In this document: in pieces, positions 62,522-64,000 of the stretch | Numbering within the stretch: the stretch's first letter is position 1 | Layout of the letters: each line of letters starts with the position of its first letter | Source of the DNA: Endozoicomonas sp. OPT23 | Lineage (GTDB): Bacteria; Pseudomonadota; Gammaproteobacteria; Pseudomonadales; Endozoicomonadaceae | DNA: 64,000 nt | Direction: 5' to 3' | Assembly: GCF_009653635.1 (NCBI RefSeq) | Contig: NZ_PPFD01000002.1 | Span: forward strand, 310,001-374,000 | Notes under the pieces: model-generated | Seen by the model: the letters and a program-made list of their open reading frames with translations, nothing else | Database searches by the model: none | Told to the model about the DNA's origin: nothing | Translations under genes and position numbers: made by a program

Positions 62522-63291
62522 CTTTCCTGACGGGTGAACACCCATTCGGTTTCAGTCGACATGGCCTTGTTGAAACCATAGCCCTCATAGTCAAATGCTT
62601 TCAGGTCATTAACATCACTGATGGCATTATCAATGGCGTAACGGCACATTAAACCTCTGGCTTTTTTTGCGTAGAAACTGATGATCTTGTATTTATCACC
62701 TTTCCAGTCCTTGAAGACAGGAGTGATGATGGCAGCGTTCAGTTTCTTCGGCTTAACTGATTTGAAATATTCATTGGATGCCAGATTTACCAGAATACTG
62801 TCTTTTTGTTGGGCAAGCTCTTCGTTCAGCTTTTCTGTAATGGTTTCACCCCAAAAAGCATACAGGTCTTTACCTGCGGCATTGGCAAATTTGGTGCCCA
62901 TTTCCAGACGGTAAGCCTGCATCAGATCCAGTGGACGTAACAGGCCATAAAGGCCAGACAGAATACGCAGATGCTTCTGAATGTATTTAAACTGTTTTTC
63001 GTTCAGGGATTCGGCATCAAGCCCGGTATAAACATCACCTTTAAAGGCCAGCACAGCCTGTTTGGCATTATCCGCTGTAAAGGGCTGCTCCCATGCTTCA
63101 AAACGAGCTGCATTCAACTGAGACAGCTTGTCACTGATGCTCATAAGGCTGCCGATATCCGCGGGGGAGAGCTGACGTAATTGTTTGATTAAATCTTCAG
63201 CCTGATCAAGGAAGTCAGGCTGAGTGAATGTCTTAGTCACCGGTGCGGTGTCGTAATCCAGTGTTTTGGCAGGAGATACGACCAGAAGCAT
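62518..63291 (-). CDS. yaaA: Peroxide-stress protein YaaA
   Basis: 257 residues of the YaaA/DUF328 family, which lowers free iron during peroxide stress. Hallmarks are [62 protein letters not shown] and [15 protein letters not shown]. It is convergent with the mlaA-type gene, overlapping by 4 nt at the stops. Confidence 0.96.
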   Translation of the reverse strand: MLLVVSPAKTLDYDTAPVTKTFTQPDFLDQAEDLIKQLRQLSPADIGSLMSISDKLSQLNAARFEAWEQPFTADNAKQAVLAFKGDVYTGLDAESLNEKQFKYIQKHLRILSGLYGLLRPLDLMQAYRLEMGTKFANAAGKDLYAFWGETITEKLNEELAQQKDSILVNLASNEYFKSVKPKKLNAAIITPVFKDWKGDKYKIISFYAKKARGLMCRYAIDNAISDVNDLKAFDYEGYGFNKAMSTETEWVFTRQES

Positions 63292-63425
63292 AGAGGGATC
63301 CTTTTTCTCGGTCTGAAATATAGCTATTCAGTAACTATTCAGAATTAGTTTATTGTCCACATACTAGTAAAGGCGCAGCCTCAGGCATAGTGAATTCTGT
63401 CTATTGAGCTGATAGCGACGCGCGG

Positions 63426-63869
63426 TTAATTACTTTTGTGTTTTTTCGCAGGCATTCGAGTATAGATGTCAGTGTTCAGAATCTGTGAGTTCCAGGTATC
63501 TTTGCCACGGTATTGCATAATGGCCTGAGTCTTCAGCTCTTCCTTACCATTTTTATGAGCAACAATGCCGGTAATGGCTAATACCAGAGGTGAACCACAG
63601 CCGGTCATATCCACACTCAATGAAAAGGTGTTGCTATTACTGTGACCAACGAACGGTGCTTTATGGCCAATGCAGGCTCGAGTCTGGGCAACGGCTGTTA
63701 CGAATGTTCCATTTAGCTGATTACTCAGTTGAATAAAATCCAGTGTCGAACCGCGTTGATTTTTCCAGAAGCCGGAGAAGTCAGTTGCCTTCTCGGTCGG
63801 TGCTGCCTGTATCTGTGAAAGAAAAGACAGCAGTACGATAAGTAGCTGAAAACGATTTTTAAACTTCAT
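63426..63869 (-). CDS. Secreted avidin-family protein (short dimeric avidin type)
   Basis: 147 residues: signal peptide (MKFKNRFQLLIVLLSFLSQIQA), then an avidin-type beta barrel. The first strand reads FSGFWKNQRGSTLDFI (the WxNxxGS motif whose Asn and Ser bind the biotin ureido group), then LNGTFVTAVAQ, two Cys (RACIGHKAPFVG and MTGCGSPLV) spaced as in rhizavidin- and shwanavidin-like dimers, GKEELKTQAIMQYRG, and a terminal NTDIYTRM carrying the conserved Asp. Several biotin-contact Trp positions are replaced (for example TQAIM for TQWLL), so affinity may be low or altered. ATG 63869 has GGAG 8 nt upstream. Confidence 0.85.
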   Translation of the reverse strand: MKFKNRFQLLIVLLSFLSQIQAAPTEKATDFSGFWKNQRGSTLDFIQLSNQLNGTFVTAVAQTRACIGHKAPFVGHSNSNTFSLSVDMTGCGSPLVLAITGIVAHKNGKEELKTQAIMQYRGKDTWNSQILNTDIYTRMPAKKHKSN

Positions 63870-63903
63870 TGCAGGACTCCACAACTATGGTGTTGTCCTG
63901 CAA
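63869..63903 (-). promoter_or_regulatory. Hairpin enclosing the ribosome site of the avidin gene
   Basis: On the mRNA, TTGCAGG-ACAAC pairs with GTTGT-(GGAGT)-CCTGCAA (plus-strand 63869-63875 with 63897-63903 and 63881-63885 with 63892-63896). The loop is 6 nt. The bulge contains the Shine-Dalgarno GGAG and the stem reaches the start codon, suggesting translational control. Confidence 0.5.
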
Positions 63904-63954
63904 GCATAGAAAAAAAAGATCAGGATGCAATCAGGTCAGAGGCAAATCAATATT

Positions 63955-64000
63955 TTAGTGTTCTCGGATTAAAGCCAGAAGCTCACTGGTTTTTTCATTT
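63955..64000 (-). CDS. C-terminal end of a gene entering from the right edge
   Basis: On the minus strand, an open frame from 64000 reads NEKTSELLALIREH and stops at TAA (63957-63955). The amphipathic ending looks like real protein, but only 14 residues are visible, so it cannot be assigned. Confidence 0.35.
   Translation of the reverse strand, partial: NEKTSELLALIREH

Noticed and set aside
1-64000. tRNA, rRNA, CRISPR arrays, insertion sequences, integrons
   Set aside because: Looked for on both strands. No cloverleaf with a GGTTCGAATCC-type T-arm, no regularly spaced repeats and no transposase or integrase motifs were recognised.

Overview
The window looks like the chromosome of a marine gammaproteobacterium of the Oceanospirillales, most like Endozoicomonas. 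This rests on protein flavour, the metG-mrp-dcd neighbourhood, an NhaD sodium/proton antiporter, and many two-component and outer-membrane lipid genes. It is an inference from reading, not a database result. No tRNA, rRNA, CRISPR array, insertion sequence or prophage was recognised. Coding density is high on both strands, and several intrinsic terminators and operator-like palindromes are visible.

Layout. 1-11.5 kb: housekeeping block with a DEAD-box helicase (cut by the window edge), a NYN-domain protein, metG, a DnaT-like/lambda-P-like helicase-loader pair, mrp/apbC, a LysR-controlled GST/NTF2-like/DsbA-like/tautomerase operon, a quinone reductase, dcd and a CBS protein. 11.5-21 kb: OmpA-type lipoprotein, MATE pump with MarR repressor, a secreted protein, dapD and yffB, a pentapeptide-repeat potassium channel, a YbaK-type deacylase, nhaD and a small lipoprotein. 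21-31.5 kb: RND pump plus adaptor, diverging from a tiny secreted peptide and a CpxRA-like pair, then endonuclease V, a DUF1439-like lipoprotein and a 7TMR-DISM sensor whose phospho-acceptor His is replaced by Ser.

31.5-52 kb is the most interesting part. Four co-directional genes (34246-40023) encode two di-heme cytochrome c peroxidase-family proteins, a Tat-exported Rieske protein and a 901-residue arsenite-oxidase-like molybdopterin subunit. This is the composition of the dissimilatory iodate reductase system IdrA-IdrB-IdrP1-IdrP2. A sigma-54 -24/-12 element lies upstream of the operon. About 7 kb downstream is a PAS sensor kinase with an NtrC-family activator, next to a c-type cytochrome that has a near-consensus sigma-54 promoter of its own. 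A shared 17-bp palindrome-like motif precedes both promoters at enhancer distance. My hypothesis is a sigma-54/NtrC-controlled iodate (or related oxyanion) respiration regulon. A substrate-binding protein, a degenerate HD-GYP regulator and a 1666-residue BvgS-like kinase lie between the two parts.

52-64 kb: a VanZ-like protein, rluE, an SLC13-type transporter, DUF2788, a DUF1521-like protein with helical ends, a YjaG/DUF416 protein, a TRIC-type channel, a tight FadL-hydrolase-MlaA operon (lipid uptake or trafficking), yaaA, and a secreted avidin-family protein whose ribosome binding site sits in a strong hairpin.
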